Origin: Pseudomonas parakoreensis
GTDB taxonomy: Bacteria > Pseudomonadota > Gammaproteobacteria > Pseudomonadales > Pseudomonadaceae
Length of the DNA: 64,000 bases
Reading direction: 5' to 3'
NCBI RefSeq assembly: GCF_021602155.1
Contig: NZ_BQHY01000006.1
Span: forward strand, 124,001-188,000
Shown here: piece by piece, positions 28,015 through 37,077 of the stretch
Layout: each line of letters begins with the position of its first letter
How positions within the stretch are numbered: the stretch's first letter is position 1
Position numbers and translations under genes: made by a program
Notes under the pieces: model-generated
Databases searched by the model: none
What the model saw: the letters and a program-made list of their open reading frames with translations, nothing else
Told to the model about the DNA's origin: nothing

Positions 28015-28103
28015 CTGTAGGAGCTGCCGAAGGCTGCGATCTTTTGATCTTGCTTCTGAAAATCAAAGTCAAAAGATCGCAGCCTTCGGCAGCTCCTACA
28101 GGG
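28015..28103. repeat. REP palindrome, GTAGGAGCTGCCG class
   Basis: Two facing copies between the convergent Lrp and exonuclease genes. Confidence 0.88.
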
Positions 28104-28122
28104 TTCTGTGTCGGGCTGGGGA

Positions 28123-28728
28123 TCAGCGGTAGCGCTGCAGGTGTTCGCTGACTTTGGCCGCCGGGACTTTCTGCAATTTGCACAGCAAGTCATGGTTCAG
28201 CTCACGTACGCCGTGCTTGCTGCGCAGTTCATCCGCCAGATGCGCCATCAGGTTGGCCGCCATCTCCGCATCCGCCATGGCCCGGTGCGCCTGGCCGGTG
28301 TGCGGCAGGCGCGCAAATGCGGTGAGCGTACCGAGCTTGTGATTGGGTGCCGCGGGCATCAGGCGCCGGGCCAGCAGCAGTGAACAGGCGAAGTTCTGCA
28401 GACGGGTGCGTTTGATCCGTCCCAGTTCAAAGTCCCAGAATTTCTGGTCGAACGAAGCGTTGTGCGCCACCAGCGGCGTGCAGCCGACGAATTCGTTGAC
28501 CTCTTCCATCACCCGCTCCGCCGCAGGCGCGCTACGCAGCATGGCGTTGCTGATGCCGGTCAGTTGCTCGATGAACGCAGGGACGCGCACACCGGCATTC
28601 ATCAGGCTCTGGTAACGCTCGACGATACGGCCGTTTTCCAGCATGACCACGGCGATTTCCGTGGCGCGGCAGCTGCTGTTCGGCGACAGGCCGGTGGTTT
28701 CAAAGTCGATGACTGCAATGCGTTCCAA
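28123..28728 (-). CDS. DnaQ-like 3'-5' exonuclease
   Basis: The 201-residue protein has the three exonuclease motifs of DEDDh enzymes: ExoI VIDFETTGLSP, ExoII AHNASFDQKFWDFE and ExoIII with H..D in GQAHRAMADAEM. It resembles the epsilon-type proofreading exonuclease but stands alone. The start is uncertain: TTG 28728 gives the natural N-terminus MERIAVIDF, and TTG 28749 seven codons earlier is also possible. Confidence 0.87.
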   Translation of the reverse strand: MERIAVIDFETTGLSPNSSCRATEIAVVMLENGRIVERYQSLMNAGVRVPAFIEQLTGISNAMLRSAPAAERVMEEVNEFVGCTPLVAHNASFDQKFWDFELGRIKRTRLQNFACSLLLARRLMPAAPNHKLGTLTAFARLPHTGQAHRAMADAEMAANLMAHLADELRSKHGVRELNHDLLCKLQKVPAAKVSEHLQRYR

Positions 28729-28763
28729 ACCGGGTTCAACTCCGTTCAAATCAATTTTTCAGC

Positions 28764-29243
28764 TTAATTCTTCAGCAACAACGCGCCTTCGATCGGCACG
28801 TAACGGCTGGCGGCGCGGATCAGCGAGTTGGCGGTCAACCCGGGCACGCCGTAGGCGACTGCCTGTACGCCGTGCTTGCTGATGATGCGTTCGAGCAGCA
28901 TGTCGAAGTCACCGTCACCGGAGGCCAGGACGATTTCGTCGACGTGGTCGGCGGCGTCCATGATGTCGAGGGTGATGCCCACGTCCCAGTCGCCCTTGGC
29001 CGAGCCGTCGCTGCGCTGGATGTAGGGTTTGAGTTTCACGGTGAAGCCGAGGTTGCGCAGGATCTGCTGGAACTGCTGCTGCTTGCTGTCGCCGCGATCG
29101 ATGGCGTAAGCATAGGCCTCGACGATCTGCCCGTGCTTGCTCACATCCGCCCACAGCGCGGCGTAGTTGAAATGGCAACCATAGGCCTGACGCACGGTGT
29201 AGTAGAGGTTCTGCACGTCGGCGAACACTGCGATTTTTTTCAC
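28764..29243 (-). CDS. NYN-domain protein (LabA/DUF88)
   Basis: The 159-residue protein has the NYN nuclease pattern: KKIAVFADVQNLYY at the start, DWDVGITLDIMD in the middle and LASGDGDFDMLL toward the end, providing the Asp cluster of this PIN-like RNase fold. It probably processes RNA; targets are unknown. GTG 29243 has AGGA at proper distance and begins the domain; an ATG nine codons upstream is less likely. Confidence 0.87.
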   Translation of the reverse strand: MKKIAVFADVQNLYYTVRQAYGCHFNYAALWADVSKHGQIVEAYAYAIDRGDSKQQQFQQILRNLGFTVKLKPYIQRSDGSAKGDWDVGITLDIMDAADHVDEIVLASGDGDFDMLLERIISKHGVQAVAYGVPGLTANSLIRAASRYVPIEGALLLKN

Positions 29244-29369
29244 CGGGATTCCTGTGAGCGCATAGCGCACGAAGCGGGATCAGGCGCCAGGCCCGAAAAA
29301 GGCGCTCAGTATGCCAGCCCACAGGAAGGTGGCGCGAATAATCGACTCACCACTCCAGACGGATGGTGG

Positions 29370-29465
29370 ACTGTGGCGAGGGGATTTATCCCCGATGGGC
29401 AGCGCAGCGGCCCCGAAAATGGGACTGCTGCGCACTCCATCGGGGATAAATCCCCTCACCACAGG
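29370..29465. repeat. REP palindrome, GGGGATTTATCCCC class
   Basis: GAGGGGATTTATCCCCGAT and its inverted partner flank a spacer with GCGCAGCGG / CTGCTGCGC. Same class as the element at 218-352. Confidence 0.82.
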
Positions 29466-29487
29466 TTTGATACTGGCGGCTTATTAC

Positions 29488-30246
29488 TCAGACGAACGAA
29501 TCGTCGTCATCGAAAAACGACGAGCTGTCATCGCTGTAGTCCGTGTCGGTAAACCCGCCCTGGTCATTGCCGGAGAAACCGTTATCGGCGACACGCTGGT
29601 CATTGCCCCAGTCGTTGCCGCTCTGGTCGGCCACCTGCGCCGGTTCTTCCTTGATCACTTCAACGATTTCTTCAGGCTGCTGGTTGTGATGGAACAGGCT
29701 GCTGATGCCCTGCGCCAGCATCACGCCACCGGCCACGCCAGCGGCGGTTTTCAGGGCGCCGCCGAGGAAGCTGCTGCCCGCAGCCGGGGCGGCTTGCTGC
29801 GCGTAATTGGGCGGTGGTGCGGCATAGTTCTGTTGTGGCGCTGGCGCAGAGTAGTTCTGCTGCGGTGCCGGTTCACGCCAGCCGCCGGTGGAGGCCGGAG
29901 CGCTCTGGGTCGGCGCCGGACGCGAGCTGCTGCCGCCGAAGATGCTCGACAGGAAACCGCCACCGCCGCTTGGCGCCGGGGCCGCACTCTGGGACTTGGC
30001 CGCTTGCAGTTCAGCCTGCAACTGCTGGACTTGTTGGGTCAGTTGCTTGTTCTGTTCGTCGAGGCGCTTGATGGCCGCCTCTTGCACCAGAATCGCCTGG
30101 GTCATGAAATAACCTGCCGCCGGCTGGCGGCTCAGGTGTTCCTTGATCCGCGCCTCGGCCTGGGCGTCGCGCGGGGCTGCCTCCGTTTCGGCCTGTTGCA
30201 GCCGGGAAAACAGTCCATCGATCAGGGTTTGCTCTTCGCTGTTCAT
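29488..30246 (-). CDS. DUF2076 family protein
   Basis: The 252-residue protein starts with MNSEEQTLIDGLFSRL, a segment characteristic of DUF2076. A coiled coil (about 65-95), a Gly/Pro/Gln-rich linker, a short hydrophobic stretch (AAGVAGGVMLAQGISSLF) and a very acidic Asp/Ser tail follow. Function unknown; the family is often described as periplasmic ligand-binding-like but no signal peptide is visible here. Confidence 0.82.
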   Translation of the reverse strand: MNSEEQTLIDGLFSRLQQAETEAAPRDAQAEARIKEHLSRQPAAGYFMTQAILVQEAAIKRLDEQNKQLTQQVQQLQAELQAAKSQSAAPAPSGGGGFLSSIFGGSSSRPAPTQSAPASTGGWREPAPQQNYSAPAPQQNYAAPPPNYAQQAAPAAGSSFLGGALKTAAGVAGGVMLAQGISSLFHHNQQPEEIVEVIKEEPAQVADQSGNDWGNDQRVADNGFSGNDQGGFTDTDYSDDSSSFFDDDDSFV

Positions 30247-30424
30247 GGCGACCTCGTAGATTGCCGGGGATAACGTTGCCCGTGCCCACTGCGGACATGG
30301 CGCACCTCTGTAATGGAGGCAGTGACAGGATGTTTCAACGACCTTTACCGAATGTTTACGTTTGTGTCGGCCCACGCATCATCGGTTAAAGTGAGCCACT
30401 GTTTTCCACCTGCGATACCGACTG

Positions 30425-31099
30425 ATGAATGCCTTCGATGTACTGCGCGACTCTCTGTATTTTTTCAAACGCCACCTGGGCAGCATCGTGCAGCTGTGCC
30501 TGCCACTGGTGATCTTCGAGGCGGCGCTGCAGCAAGTGGTGGATCACGTCACCGACCCGGACAGTTTCTCCGCCGCCAGCGTGGTGGTCGGTCTGCTGGT
30601 GTATCCGCTGTACACCGCCGCGCTGATCCTGTTCCTCGACGCCCGCACCCGCGGCGAAGCTCCGCGCAATCTCGATCTGCTGGCGATGTCCGCGCGCCTG
30701 TGGCCGCGTTTCGCCCTGCTCACGGCGCTCAATACCTTGCTGATTCTGCTGGGGCTGTCGTTGTATTTCCTGCCAGGCTTGATGCTGATGGTCATGCTCG
30801 CATTTGGTGAGTACCTGCTGGTGTTGCGCGGTATGGGGCCGTTGCAGGCGATGAAGGAAAGCCTGCGTCTGACCCGTGGGCATTTCTGGCGGATCCTGCT
30901 GTGCATTCTGTGTGTGATGGGGCCGTTGTGGCTGCTCAAGGGCGCGACCCTGGCGGCGTACCCCGACCCGCAGAATCCGCTGATCGCGGTATTGATCGAC
31001 AGTGCGCACAGCTTTCTGCAGCTGTTCACCAGCGTGGTGTTGTTCCGCCTGTTCATGCTGATCAGCGAATTGCCTGACAAACGTAGCGGAGCAGTCTGA
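30425..31099 (+). CDS. YciC-like inner-membrane protein
   Basis: A 224-residue protein with about five hydrophobic segments and the pattern of the YciC/UPF0259 family (MNAFDVLRDSLYFFKRHLG, YPLYTAALILFLDARTRGE). Function unknown. The next gene begins 75 bases later on the same strand. Confidence 0.78.
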   Translation: MNAFDVLRDSLYFFKRHLGSIVQLCLPLVIFEAALQQVVDHVTDPDSFSAASVVVGLLVYPLYTAALILFLDARTRGEAPRNLDLLAMSARLWPRFALLTALNTLLILLGLSLYFLPGLMLMVMLAFGEYLLVLRGMGPLQAMKESLRLTRGHFWRILLCILCVMGPLWLLKGATLAAYPDPQNPLIAVLIDSAHSFLQLFTSVVLFRLFMLISELPDKRSGAV

Positions 31100-31173
31100 C
31101 TTCAGGAGACTTGGGCCAAGCGTCTGCGGTCGGGTATGCTCGCAAGCACTTTTGTAACGCGATAAGCCGAGCC

Positions 31174-32253
31174 ATGCCCCGTCTGCTGCGCTACACCCTA
31201 TTGTTGATTGTGCTCGCCATCGCCCTGATCGGCGGGCTGATCTACAGCCTGACCTGGCGCCCCGGCGCGCGCGAAACCTTGCCGGTCACCTGCACCGGCA
31301 CCCCACCGACACTGGTGCCCGGGCAGGCACTGAAAGTCATGAGCTGGAACGTGCAGTACCTGGCGGGCAAGCGCTACGTGTTCTGGAACGACCTCGCCCA
31401 AGGCACCGACGAAGCGCCAACCCCGGAAGACATGGCCTTCAGCCTCGACGAGGTGGCGCGGGTGATCCGGGACGAGCAGCCCGACGTGGTGCTGCTGCAG
31501 GAACTGGATGACGGCGCCAAGGCCAGTGATTACCAGAACCAGCTCAAGTTGCTGCAGGAGCGGGTCACCGACCTCTACCCGTGCAGCGCTCACGCGTTCG
31601 ACTGGAAGGCCGATTTCGTTCCCGACCCGCATATTTTCGGCAGCGTTGGCCGGCAATTGGCGACCCTCAGCCGCTACCGCATCGAACACGCCGAACGCCT
31701 GCAATTACCGGTGCCGCCGGCGAATATCATCGCTCGACAGTTCGCACCCAAGGATGCGTTGCTCGCCACCAAGCTGCCGCTGAGTGACGGCGGGCAACTG
31801 ACGGTATTCAACACCCATCTGGATCGCGCCAGCCAACCCGACGACACCTTGCAGGCGCAAGTGACGGCGGTGGCCAAGGTGCTCGACAAGTATGAGAGCC
31901 AGGGCCTGGCGTGGCTGATCGGCGGTGACTTCAACCTGTTGCCGCTGGGCCAGTATCAACGCCTGCCCGCCGAGCAGCGCACGCCTTATTCCATCGACAG
32001 CGCCCTGCACCTGTTATGGGACAAGTACCCGATGATCCCGACCAACAACGAGGCTAGCGGCGTCGACCGCGCCCACTGGCTGACCCACTACCCCAACGAC
32101 CCCGGCCTCAACGGTCCGGATCGCACCGTCGACTACCTGTTCTACAGCCCGAAAATCAAACGGGTCGAAGCGAGCGTGCGCCAGGACGATACCTTGCGCA
32201 TTTCCGATCATCTGCCGGTGATTGCGCGGTTTCTGCTGCCCGCTGCTCCCTGA
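31174..32253 (+). CDS. Membrane-anchored endonuclease/exonuclease/phosphatase
   Basis: The 359-residue protein has one N-terminal membrane helix (TLLLIVLAIALIGGLIYSL) and an EEP-fold domain with MSWNVQYLAG, LLQELDDG, FNTHLDRA, GGDFNLLP and the C-terminal SDHLPV. All metal and catalytic positions are present. It probably cleaves a phosphodiester at the membrane or in the periplasm; nucleic acid, lipid and sphingomyelin-type substrates occur in this fold. Confidence 0.87.
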   Translation: MPRLLRYTLLLIVLAIALIGGLIYSLTWRPGARETLPVTCTGTPPTLVPGQALKVMSWNVQYLAGKRYVFWNDLAQGTDEAPTPEDMAFSLDEVARVIRDEQPDVVLLQELDDGAKASDYQNQLKLLQERVTDLYPCSAHAFDWKADFVPDPHIFGSVGRQLATLSRYRIEHAERLQLPVPPANIIARQFAPKDALLATKLPLSDGGQLTVFNTHLDRASQPDDTLQAQVTAVAKVLDKYESQGLAWLIGGDFNLLPLGQYQRLPAEQRTPYSIDSALHLLWDKYPMIPTNNEASGVDRAHWLTHYPNDPGLNGPDRTVDYLFYSPKIKRVEASVRQDDTLRISDHLPVIARFLLPAAP

Positions 32254-32266
32254 TCACCAATTACCG

Positions 32267-32352
32267 CTGTAGGAGCTGCCGAAGGCTGCGATCTTTTGAC
32301 TTTTTTAAGGATAAGATCAAAAGATCGCAGCCTGCGGCAGCTCCTACAGGGG
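32267..32352. repeat. REP palindrome, GTAGGAGCTGCCG class
   Basis: A facing pair between the convergent EEP gene and the ABC ATPase gene. Confidence 0.88.
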
Positions 32353-32362
32353 ACTCATGCGA

Positions 32363-33199
32363 TCAATGAACTTCTTCCAGGTCGTCATGCAACAACCCGA
32401 AAATCTCCCGTTTCATGTCGATAAACGAGCGCTCCATTACCATGTCCAGTGAGCGCGGACGCTCGATCGGCACGTCGAGGATCTGCTTGATTCGCCCCGG
32501 TTTGGCGCCCATGACATAGACCCGGTCGCCCAGCAGGATCGCCTCGTCGATATCGTGGGTGACGAACAACACAGTCTTCTTGCTGTTGCCCCAGACCCGC
32601 AACAATAACTGCTGCATCTGCAAACGGGTCTGGCTGTCGAGGGCGCCGAACGGTTCGTCCATCAGCAGAATCTGCGGGTCGTTGGCCAGCGCCCGGGCAA
32701 TCGCCACACGCTGCATCATCCCGCCCGAGAGTTGCTTGGCGTAATTGTCAGCAAACCCGGCAAGCCCGACTTCGTTGACGTAGTAATCGACAATTTCCTT
32801 ACGCCGCGCCGCCGGCATGCCGCGCCGCTTGAGGCCGAACTCGACGTTCTGCCGCACCGTCAGCCACGGAAACAGTGTGTAGCTCTGGAACACCATGCCG
32901 CGATCGGCACCGGGGCCCTGCACTTGCTGGCCGCCGACGTAGATCTCGCCTGAGGTTGGCTCGGCGAGGCCGGCGGTCAGGTACAACAGGCTCGATTTGC
33001 CGCAACCTGACGGCCCGACCAGCACCGCGAACTGCTGATCCGGCACCTCGAACGACACCTGTTCCAGCGCCGTGAACGTACCGCCATCAGGCTTTTTGTA
33101 GCGCAGGCTGACCTTGTCCACTTGCAGGCGCGGGGCGGCTTGCGGCGCCGCAGCGCGCGATTCGGTAAAGCGATGATTGGCGGCAGTTACTGAGCCCAT
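32363..33199 (-). CDS. ABC importer ATPase (NitT/TauT family)
   Basis: The 278-residue ATPase has Walker A GPSGCGKSS, signature LSGGMMQRVAIARAL, Walker B ILLMDEPFGALD and the switch His in THDIDEA. It most resembles SsuB/TauB-type subunits and, with the permease it overlaps, energises uptake of a small organic compound. The start at ATG 33199 overlaps the permease gene by 13 bases. Confidence 0.92.
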   Translation of the reverse strand: MGSVTAANHRFTESRAAAPQAAPRLQVDKVSLRYKKPDGGTFTALEQVSFEVPDQQFAVLVGPSGCGKSSLLYLTAGLAEPTSGEIYVGGQQVQGPGADRGMVFQSYTLFPWLTVRQNVEFGLKRRGMPAARRKEIVDYYVNEVGLAGFADNYAKQLSGGMMQRVAIARALANDPQILLMDEPFGALDSQTRLQMQQLLLRVWGNSKKTVLFVTHDIDEAILLGDRVYVMGAKPGRIKQILDVPIERPRSLDMVMERSFIDMKREIFGLLHDDLEEVH

Positions 33200-33990
33200 G
33201 CGGCAACCCTCAGGCGGAGAAAGCGGAACAGTTGATCGGTGACCAGCCCCAGCAGGCCGATGATCGCGATGGCGAGGAAAATCACGTCGACCTGAAAACC
33301 GCGCATGGCTTTCAGGCTCAGGTAACCGAGGCCGCTCGACGCAGCGACCAGTTCGGCCACCACCAGATAGGTCCAGGCCCAGCCCATGGTCACGCGCAAG
33401 GTGTCGAGCACGCCGGGCACCGAGGCCGGGGCGATCACATGCAGCACCGCGTCGCGGCGGTTGGAACCGAGCGTGTAAGAGGCGTTGATCAGGTCCTTGG
33501 AGATGCCCTTGGACACATCCGCGATCATCACCAGTTGCTGGAAGAACACGCCGAAGATGATCACCGATACCCGCTGTTCCAGACCGATGCCAATCCACAG
33601 GATGAACAGTGGCACGAACGAGGTCACCGGCAGGTAACGGATGAAGTTGACCAGCGGTTCGAGAAACGCCTGGACGATGCGAAAGCTGCCCATCAGCAAC
33701 CCCAGCGGCACCGCCACCAGCGACGAGACGATGAACCCGACCATCACCACTTCGACACTGGCCCACACATGGGTGCCAAGGGTGCCGTCGCGGCTCAGGC
33801 GCACGGCGGCTTCAACCACCGCGCCGGGCGTCGGCAGAAACATCCCCGGGACGATGCCGCCGTAGGACAGCCCGGCCCACAGCCCGACCAGCAACACCCA
33901 GGCCAGACCACTGGCGCTCCATACCACCGGCACCGGCAAGCCGGTCTTCGGTGTGATGCAGCGACTCAGCCATGAATTGCGCTTGAACAT
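33187..33990 (-). CDS. ABC importer permease (NitT/TauT family)
   Basis: The 267-residue inner-membrane protein has six helices and the EAA-type loop (INASYTLGSNRRDAVLHVIAP) that contacts the ATPase, as in SsuC/TauC permeases. It lies between the substrate-binding protein gene and the ATPase gene in one operon. Confidence 0.92.
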   Translation of the reverse strand: MFKRNSWLSRCITPKTGLPVPVVWSASGLAWVLLVGLWAGLSYGGIVPGMFLPTPGAVVEAAVRLSRDGTLGTHVWASVEVVMVGFIVSSLVAVPLGLLMGSFRIVQAFLEPLVNFIRYLPVTSFVPLFILWIGIGLEQRVSVIIFGVFFQQLVMIADVSKGISKDLINASYTLGSNRRDAVLHVIAPASVPGVLDTLRVTMGWAWTYLVVAELVAASSGLGYLSLKAMRGFQVDVIFLAIAIIGLLGLVTDQLFRFLRLRVAAWAQ

Positions 33991-34000
33991 GACCAGTCTC

Positions 34001-34987
34001 CTAGAGCGGGCTGACGAAACGGTTATCCACCAGATCGTCGTTACTGACGTTATAGGGCTTGCCCTGCAATTCGCTGGCGGTTTCGTTGGCCAGTTTAATC
34101 AGCGGTGCGCTGTCACCCGGCGCGCCCGGTTTGCCCAGCAGCTTCTCGCTCATGGCCTGATCGTAGAAACGCACGCCTTGCGCTGCAGCAGCCAGTTCCT
34201 TCGGATCGGACAGATAACCGCCGACGCCCTTGGCCATGATTTCGTAGGCTTGCTGTGGATGGTCCTTGGTGTATTGCACCGCTTTGTAGAGACCGGCGAC
34301 CAGCGCCTTGACGTCTTCGGGCTGCTTCTCGATCACCGTGCAGTTGAGCGCCACGACATCGACAATCACCCCGGGCGTGCTGCTGCTGTCGATCAGCACT
34401 TTGCCCTGCTGCTTGTCGCGCACCATCGACAGGTGCGGTTCCCAAGTCACGGCGGCCGGCACGCGACCGGCAATGAACGCGGTGGCAGCATCGTCGGCAG
34501 TCATGTTCTGCACGGTGATGTCGCTCATTTTCATGCCGTTCTTTTTCAGCAGATAGGAGAGCCAGAACTGCGAGGTCGAACCTTCGTTGACGGCCACGGC
34601 CTGGCCCTTGAGTTCCTGCAACGACTTCACGTCCTTGCCCACCAGCACGCCGTCGCCACCATGGCTGTCATCCAGCGCCGCCACGGCTTTGAAGCAGAAC
34701 TGCGGCCGGTACTTGAGCACTTCGTCGATGGTCGAGGCCGAACCGGAGAGTTGTCCGGAAGCCTGTGCGGCCATGTACATCGAAGCTTCTTCGACCACCG
34801 GCAATTCGACGGTCAGGCCGTTTTCCTTGAAGTAGCCCAGGTCCTGAGCCAGATACAGCGTGCCATAACCCACCCAGGTGGTATGGCCGATGGACAAGGT
34901 GCCGGCCTGCGCGCCGGTCGCGACCGTGGCCGCCAGGGCGGTGATCGCCAGTGGATGGGTGAGACGGAGACACAAGGACTTGATCAT
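34001..34987 (-). CDS. ABC importer substrate-binding protein (NitT/TauT family)
   Basis: This 328-residue periplasmic protein has a signal peptide ending near VATGAQAG and the NMT1/SsuA-like fold with typical GHTTWVGYGTLYLAQDLGYF and NEGSTSQFW stretches. Substrates of this family include aliphatic sulfonates, nitrate, cyanate, thiamine precursors and aromatic acids; here the ligand is unknown. The promoter region is a near-duplicate of the one before the aldehyde dehydrogenase gene, so both are probably induced together. Confidence 0.9.
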   Translation of the reverse strand: MIKSLCLRLTHPLAITALAATVATGAQAGTLSIGHTTWVGYGTLYLAQDLGYFKENGLTVELPVVEEASMYMAAQASGQLSGSASTIDEVLKYRPQFCFKAVAALDDSHGGDGVLVGKDVKSLQELKGQAVAVNEGSTSQFWLSYLLKKNGMKMSDITVQNMTADDAATAFIAGRVPAAVTWEPHLSMVRDKQQGKVLIDSSSTPGVIVDVVALNCTVIEKQPEDVKALVAGLYKAVQYTKDHPQQAYEIMAKGVGGYLSDPKELAAAAQGVRFYDQAMSEKLLGKPGAPGDSAPLIKLANETASELQGKPYNVSNDDLVDNRFVSPL

Positions 34988-35106
34988 GGAGCACTCCCGA
35001 CGCTGTTGATTTAGTTTTGTCATGGGCAGTACGGCCAGCACCAATGATGTGAATCCACACTGCGGTCTCTGCTGGACGCTGGCGTGAACCACCGGGCTGG
35101 CAAGAT

Positions 35107-35176
35107 CGATGGTGGCCCATGTGCGGGCTGAGGAAAATCAGGAAATTGTTGGCAGCAAATGATGAAAAAACTGCTT
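35107..35176 (-). promoter_or_regulatory. Duplicated promoter segment, copy 1
   Basis: CGATGGTGGC and ATGAAAAAACTGCT occur here exactly 55 bases apart, as in copy 2 at 36887-36956; a GAAAAT(C/T)AG block lies between them in both. The copy stands upstream of the ABC importer operon. Confidence 0.65.
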
Positions 35177-35258
35177 AGCGTGCACCGCAAAAGCGCGGGG
35201 TTGGCGGGGATGCTCACGGTCGGTGCAAGCCAGGAATTTTCACTGCCTGGGAGAATGC

Positions 35259-35351
35259 CATCGCTGGCAAGCCAGCTCCCACAGTAATCGTTGGTGTACC
35301 CGGAATGGGTGGACACCACAAAACCTGTGGGAGCTGGCTTGCCAGCGATAG
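35259..35351. repeat. REP palindrome, GTGGGAGCTGGCTTGCCAGCG class
   Basis: ATCGCTGGCAAGCCAGCTCC and its inverted partner flank a spacer. This is the last REP seen in the window. Confidence 0.85.
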
Positions 35352-35364
35352 GGTCTACGCGGTC

Positions 35365-36855
35365 TCAGCGCAACTGAAACCAGGTGGTTTTCAACTGGGT
35401 GTATTTGTCGAACGAGTGCAGCGACAGGTCGCGGCCGAAGCCCGATTGCCTGCCGCCGCCGAACGGCACGGTCACGTCCAGCGCATCGACGGTATTGACC
35501 GATACCGTGCCCGCCCGCAGCCTTCGCGCCACGCGGTGTGCGCGATGCAGATCATCGGTCCACAGCGACGCCGCCAGCCCGTACACACTGTCGTTGGCCA
35601 GGCGCACCGCCGCGTCTTCATCATCGAACGGCACCACCGCCAGCACAGGGCCGAACACCTCTTCGCGAAACAACGCCATGTCGGCACTCACGCCGGTGAA
35701 GATCGTCGGCTCGATGAAGTTGTCCGAGCCGTTGAAGCGCCGTTGCTGACCGCCACACACCAGGCTCGCACCCGCCTGCCCGGCCTCGCGGATGGCGCGC
35801 ATGATGCTCGCCGTCTGCCGGTGATCGACGATCGCTCCGGCACGACTTTGCGGGTCGAGCGGGTCACCCGGCAACCAGCGCTCGGCCTGGGCTTTGAGGC
35901 GTTCGACAAACGCATCATGGATCGAACGCTCGACCAACAGTCGCGAGTTGGCCGAACACACTTCGCCCTGATTGAAGAAGATCCCGAAAGCGGCTTTTTC
36001 CGCCGCCAGGTCCAGATCCCGGCAATCGGCGAACACCAGATTGGCACTCTTGCCACCGCACTCCAGCCACACTTGTTTGAGGTTGGATTGCGCCGAGTAC
36101 TGCATGAAATATTTGCCGACCTGCGTCGAGCCGGTGAACACCAGACAATCGACATCCGCGTGCAGGCCCAAGGCTTTGCCGGTCTGCTCGCCAAGCCCCG
36201 GCAACACGTTGAGCACGCCCGGTGGCAGGCCCGCTTCCAGTGCCAGCTCGGCCAGACGCAACGCGGAAAACGGTGATTGTTCGGCCGGTTTGAGGATCAC
36301 TGAGTTACCCGCCGCCAGCGCTGGCGCAAGCTTCCACGCGGCCATGTCCAACGGGAAATTCCACGGCACCACCGCTGCCACCACACCCAGTGCTTCACGG
36401 GTAATGGTCGCCAGCACATTGACGGCGCCGGGAGCGATCTGGTCGTAGAGTTTGTCGATGCTTTCGGCGTACCAGCGAAACACCCCGGCGGCGCCCGGCA
36501 CATCAATGTTGTAGGCGTCCATCACCGGTTTGCCCATGTTCAGCGAGTCGAGCAGGGCCAGCTCCTGACGATGCTCCATCAACAGCTCGGCCAGGCGCAG
36601 CAGCACTTGCTTGCGCTCGGCGGGCGGGCGTTGCGCCCAGATGCCGGCCTCGAACACATGTCGCGCGTTACGTACCGCCGCGTCCACATCCGCCCCGCCA
36701 CAGGCCGCGACATTGGCCAGCAACTGGCCGGTGGCGGGGTTGATCGCGGCGAACGTCTGCCCCGATTGCGCGGCGCAGTGCTGGCCGTTGATCACGGCTC
36801 GATCGGGAAACTTCAAGGCACCGGCCTGGCGCTGCCACTCTGCAAGTTCGAACAC
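35365..36855 (-). CDS. Aldehyde dehydrogenase (PuuC-like)
   Basis: The 496-residue NAD(P)-dependent dehydrogenase has VVPWNFPLDMAAWKLAPALA, the cofactor motif FTGSTQVGKYF, the general-base Glu in LECGGKSANLVF, and the catalytic Cys in NQGEVCSANSR. Length and sequence are closest to gamma-glutamyl-gamma-aminobutyraldehyde dehydrogenase PuuC, but related enzymes oxidise many amino-aldehydes. GTG 36855 follows AAGGAG at eight bases. It is divergent from a LysR gene and shares a promoter segment with the ABC importer operon, so it probably acts on the imported compound. Confidence 0.9.
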   Translation of the reverse strand: MFELAEWQRQAGALKFPDRAVINGQHCAAQSGQTFAAINPATGQLLANVAACGGADVDAAVRNARHVFEAGIWAQRPPAERKQVLLRLAELLMEHRQELALLDSLNMGKPVMDAYNIDVPGAAGVFRWYAESIDKLYDQIAPGAVNVLATITREALGVVAAVVPWNFPLDMAAWKLAPALAAGNSVILKPAEQSPFSALRLAELALEAGLPPGVLNVLPGLGEQTGKALGLHADVDCLVFTGSTQVGKYFMQYSAQSNLKQVWLECGGKSANLVFADCRDLDLAAEKAAFGIFFNQGEVCSANSRLLVERSIHDAFVERLKAQAERWLPGDPLDPQSRAGAIVDHRQTASIMRAIREAGQAGASLVCGGQQRRFNGSDNFIEPTIFTGVSADMALFREEVFGPVLAVVPFDDEDAAVRLANDSVYGLAASLWTDDLHRAHRVARRLRAGTVSVNTVDALDVTVPFGGGRQSGFGRDLSLHSFDKYTQLKTTWFQLR

Positions 36856-36886
36856 GTCGAATGCTCCTTGGACGTTATTGTGCAGT

Positions 36887-36956
36887 CGATGGTGGCGCAG
36901 GCCCGGACGGGCGAAAATTAGTAAAAATGTCTTCGCAGGCAATGAAAAAACTGCTC
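36887..36956 (-). promoter_or_regulatory. Duplicated promoter segment, copy 2
   Basis: Counterpart of 35107-35176, upstream of the aldehyde dehydrogenase gene. A further palindrome, CGGTTT-ccccA-AAACCG at 36960-36976, follows immediately and could be a LysR-type binding site. Confidence 0.62.
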
Positions 36957-37077
36957 AATCGGTTTCCCCAAAACCGCTGTGGATGACTAAGGTTCAAGGA
37001 TAAGAACAACGTCGCGCAGCGGACGCGGCGGCGCACAAATTGCTTGGAAGTCGAGTCCGCTCGTCCTGAGGTTTGCC

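Larger units (their letters stand above)
34988..35364. promoter_or_regulatory. ABC operon promoter region and REP
   Basis: This gap holds the leftward promoter of the ABC operon, including the segment 35107-35176 shared with the dehydrogenase promoter, and a REP element beside the dehydrogenase stop. No gene was seen. Confidence 0.6.

Noticed and set aside
33200-33766. N-terminal extension of the ABC ATPase
   Set aside because: It would run through the permease gene in another frame; the ATPase domain begins at ATG 33199.
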